This document shows, in pieces, positions 4,646 to 6,008 of a DNA stretch of 6,008 nucleotides. Position 1 is the stretch's first letter. Each line of letters opens with the position of its first letter. Origin of the DNA: an uncultured Bacteroidota bacterium (GTDB lineage Bacteria > Bacteroidota > Bacteroidia > Chitinophagales > Chitinophagaceae); contig CAMLGP010000204.1 in NCBI GenBank assembly GCA_946479535.1, forward strand, positions 1 through 6,008, given 5' to 3'. The translations under genes were made by a program, and so were the position numbers. Below the pieces are notes generated by a model. That model was not told the DNA's origin. It ran no database searches and saw only the letters and a program-made list of their open reading frames with translations.

Positions 4646-5233
4646 ATGAACAGCGAAAAAAATAAACTGGTTCAGTTTCTGACCAGTTCAGGTCTTGTAA
4701 CGCTGACAATAGCTGAAGAGATCGCCGGACATTTTTCTGAAAGGAACATATCCAAAAATGAATTCTTCTTCAGACAGGGAAAGATGAGCAATGAATACCT
4801 TTTTCTGGAAGAAGGATTTATGCGCGCTTTTGCAATTGATACCGAAGGCAATGAAGTCACCACCGGATTCTTTTCCAGCAACCAGGTTGTACTCGAAGTA
4901 TCCTCTTTCTTTACCCATACTATTTCAAAAGAGAATCTCCAGGCACTAACAGATTGCAAAGGCTGGTTTATTACTTATGAACAATTGAACAATCTCTTTC
5001 ATACACTACATGAGTTTCGCGAATTTGGAAGATCCGTTTTGGTCAAATACCTGATCTTTTTAAAAAGCCGGATGTTATCCATGATCACTGAAACTGCAGA
5101 AGAAAGATACGGCCGGCTATTGGCCACCAATCCTGAAATATTCCAGCACGCTCCTTTAAAAACAATTGCTTCTTATTTAGGAATAACTGATTCATCCCTC
5201 AGCAGGATCAGGAAGGAATACTCCAAGAAATAA
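4646..5233 (+). CDS. Crp/Fnr-family transcriptional regulator
   Basis: This cytosolic DNA-binding regulator has an N-terminal cyclic-nucleotide-binding-like beta-barrel (about residues 25-110 in the 195-residue form: NISKNEFFFRQGKMSNEYLFLEEGFMRAF split across strands), a long dimerisation helix (about 115-155) and a C-terminal helix-turn-helix (about 170-191: LKTIASYLGITDSSLSRIRK). The cAMP-pocket signature (GE...RxA/S) is not recognisable; the equivalent region reads SSNQVVLEVSSFF. The N-terminal cysteine cluster of FNR is also missing, so the ligand is unknown. This is common for the Bacteroidota Crp/Fnr group. Two ATGs are possible: 4583 (216 residues) and 4646 (195 residues). I prefer 4646 because about 195 residues is usual for this group, the extra 21 residues do not look like family sequence, and a TAATTTTG promoter-like motif lies just upstream of it. 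A candidate binding dyad lies upstream of the next gene. Confidence 0.9.
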   Translation: MNSEKNKLVQFLTSSGLVTLTIAEEIAGHFSERNISKNEFFFRQGKMSNEYLFLEEGFMRAFAIDTEGNEVTTGFFSSNQVVLEVSSFFTHTISKENLQALTDCKGWFITYEQLNNLFHTLHEFREFGRSVLVKYLIFLKSRMLSMITETAEERYGRLLATNPEIFQHAPLKTIASYLGITDSSLSRIRKEYSKK

Positions 5234-5402
5234 TATTCTGGCACTGGTATTGGAATAATTGAAACCTGAACGCTAAACTCCAGATATATATATGCAATCC
5301 TCAATGTAAAACACCGTACAAGACCAGGCAGAAACCCGTCTGTTAACCTGACTATTGAAAGTGCAGATCTAAAACAGTTAAATTGGATAGCATTCTTCAT
5401 TT

Positions 5403-5418
5403 CTTGCCATTTGGCAAG
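5403..5418. promoter_or_regulatory. Perfect dyad CTTGCC-ATTT-GGCAAG, FNR/CRP-box-like candidate operator
   Basis: This is a perfect 6-4-6 inverted repeat. Its TTGCC-N4-GGCAA core has the geometry of the FNR box (TTGAT-N4-ATCAA) used by Crp/Fnr proteins, keeping the TTG...CAA ends. It ends 59 nt upstream of the membrane protein ATG, in the spacer immediately downstream of a Crp/Fnr regulator gene. If the TTTG at 5444-5447 belongs to the -7 element, the dyad centre would lie near -44, close to the class II activator position. No T-run follows, which argues against a terminator. The link to the neighbouring regulator is inferred. Confidence 0.5.
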
Positions 5419-5439
5419 TGACGAAGCGCAGGTTTGTAT

Positions 5440-5447
5440 TTCCTTTG
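5440..5447 (+). promoter_or_regulatory. Weak -7-like element (TTCCTTTG) of the membrane protein gene
   Basis: TTCCTTTG differs by one base from TAnnTTTG and lies 30 nt upstream of the ATG at 5478. No TTTG occurs at the normal -33 spacing; the nearest upstream TTTG, at 5410-5413, lies within the dyad, 26 nt away. A weak core promoter with an upstream dyad would fit an activator-dependent promoter, but this is speculative. Confidence 0.3.
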
Positions 5448-5477
5448 TATTACTAATTAATCATTAAACACATTACA

Positions 5478-6008
5478 ATGGAAACTTTACCAATATGGGT
5501 GAGCTGGAGTTTTGCACTCATAACTTTTTTAACAGCATTCTTTTTATATAAGGCTACACGTTCCAGGCTTATACTCGGAATTTCATTTGCTCTATTACTG
5601 ATTCAAACTGTGCTTGGACTGAAGGGTTTTTATCAAAACACCTCTTCCTTTCCACCCCCTCTACCATTATTGGTAGCGCCATCCCTGATAGGAATAATAA
5701 TTCTCTTTATAACAAGAAGCGGAAGGAAATTAATTGATTCATTTGATCAGAAATGGATGACCTGGCTCAGTATTATTCGCGTACCCGTAGAATTTATATT
5801 GCTTACATTGTTTATTTATAAGCAGGTACCACAAGTGATGACTTTTGAAGGAAGGAATTTTGATATTCTTTCCGGTTTGTCAGCACCTTTTATTGCGTAT
5901 TATGGATATACTAAAAGAAAGATTGGTCGCCCTGCTTTATTGCTTTGGAATTTTATCTGTCTCGGCCTACTGTTGAATGTTGTAATTCATGCTGTATTGG
6001 CTGTACCC
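5478..6008 (+). CDS. Polytopic membrane protein of unknown function, 3' end outside the window
   Basis: The frame is open from the ATG at 5478 to the window edge (177 codons, no stop), so the C-terminus is missing or lies just beyond. The protein begins METLPIWVSWSFALITFLTA. Hydrophobic segments that could span the membrane lie at about residues 6-25, 31-48, 62-80, 96-115, 128-145 and 152-175, indicating five or six transmembrane helices of the inner membrane. A conserved-looking loop, MTFEGRNFDILSGLSAP (121-137), precedes the fifth segment. I recognise no enzyme or transporter motif. The style resembles small conserved hypothetical membrane proteins found in Bacteroidota, and I assign no function. 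It lies downstream of a Crp/Fnr regulator and has an FNR-box-like dyad upstream, so it may be a target of that regulator. Start choice: the ATG follows an AT-rich stretch with a weak promoter-like element and has no better upstream alternative in frame. Confidence 0.85.
   Translation, partial: METLPIWVSWSFALITFLTAFFLYKATRSRLILGISFALLLIQTVLGLKGFYQNTSSFPPPLPLLVAPSLIGIIILFITRSGRKLIDSFDQKWMTWLSIIRVPVEFILLTLFIYKQVPQVMTFEGRNFDILSGLSAPFIAYYGYTKRKIGRPALLLWNFICLGLLLNVVIHAVLAVP

Larger units (their letters stand above)
5234..5477. other. Spacer between the Crp/Fnr gene and the membrane protein gene
   Basis: These 244 bases show no convincing coding sequence. A minus-strand open frame here lacks any recognisable domain. 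No clear terminator follows the Crp/Fnr stop. The right end carries the regulatory features listed separately: the dyad at 5403-5418 and a direct repeat TTTGTATT at 5433-5440 and 5444-5451 (period 11 bp, about one helical turn). Confidence 0.6.

Noticed and set aside
5173..5400. Minus-strand open frame of 75 codons after the Crp/Fnr gene
   Set aside because: It overlaps the conserved helix-turn-helix end of the Crp/Fnr gene and shows no domain or promoter.
5403..5418. Hairpin CTTGCC-ATTT-GGCAAG as a terminator of the Crp/Fnr gene
   Set aside because: No T-run follows on either strand and it lies 170 bp after the stop; an operator fits better.

Overview
The window reads as Bacteroidota chromosome, most likely a Chitinophagaceae-like member (inferred, not proven). 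The visible reasons are moderate GC with AT-rich spacers, starts without clear Shine-Dalgarno sequences, several TAnnTTTG-type -7 promoter elements typical of the phylum, and housekeeping proteins with Bacteroidota character. No CRISPR array, tRNA, rRNA or intact insertion sequence is visible.

Layout. Positions 1-429, minus strand, hold the N-terminal 143 codons of a beta-ketoadipyl-CoA-type thiolase. It is divergent from rlmN (580-1623, plus strand), a radical-SAM rRNA/tRNA adenine C2-methyltransferase. The 150-bp spacer between them is AT-rich, carries a perfect 16-bp inverted repeat and has a -7-like element facing each gene. Positions 1624-2006 contain no intact gene, but on the minus strand they preserve a short decayed piece of fdhD (formate dehydrogenase accessory sulfurtransferase) bracketed by an inverted repeat. 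Positions 2007-2633 encode a secreted, highly charged Spy/CpxP-like protein made of two copies of an 88-residue module. Positions 2740-4490 are a likely operon of two pseudouridine synthases from different families: a RluB/RsuA-type enzyme with a basic, low-complexity N-terminal extension, then a GTG-initiated RluA-type enzyme. Next come a Crp/Fnr-family regulator (about 4646-5233, possibly from 4583) and an incomplete polytopic membrane protein of unknown function (5478 to the window end). The promoter region of the membrane protein gene contains a perfect dyad with the geometry of an FNR box.

How the genes relate. Three of the seven genes modify ribosomal RNA (rlmN and the two pseudouridine synthases), so the centre of the window has a translation-apparatus theme. 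The Crp/Fnr regulator and the membrane protein may form a regulator-target pair through the dyad at 5403-5418; this is a hypothesis from position and symmetry only. I see no convincing evidence of a wholly new multi-gene system. The least expected items are the fdhD relic, the exact 88-residue duplication in the Spy-like protein and the FNR-box-like dyad.
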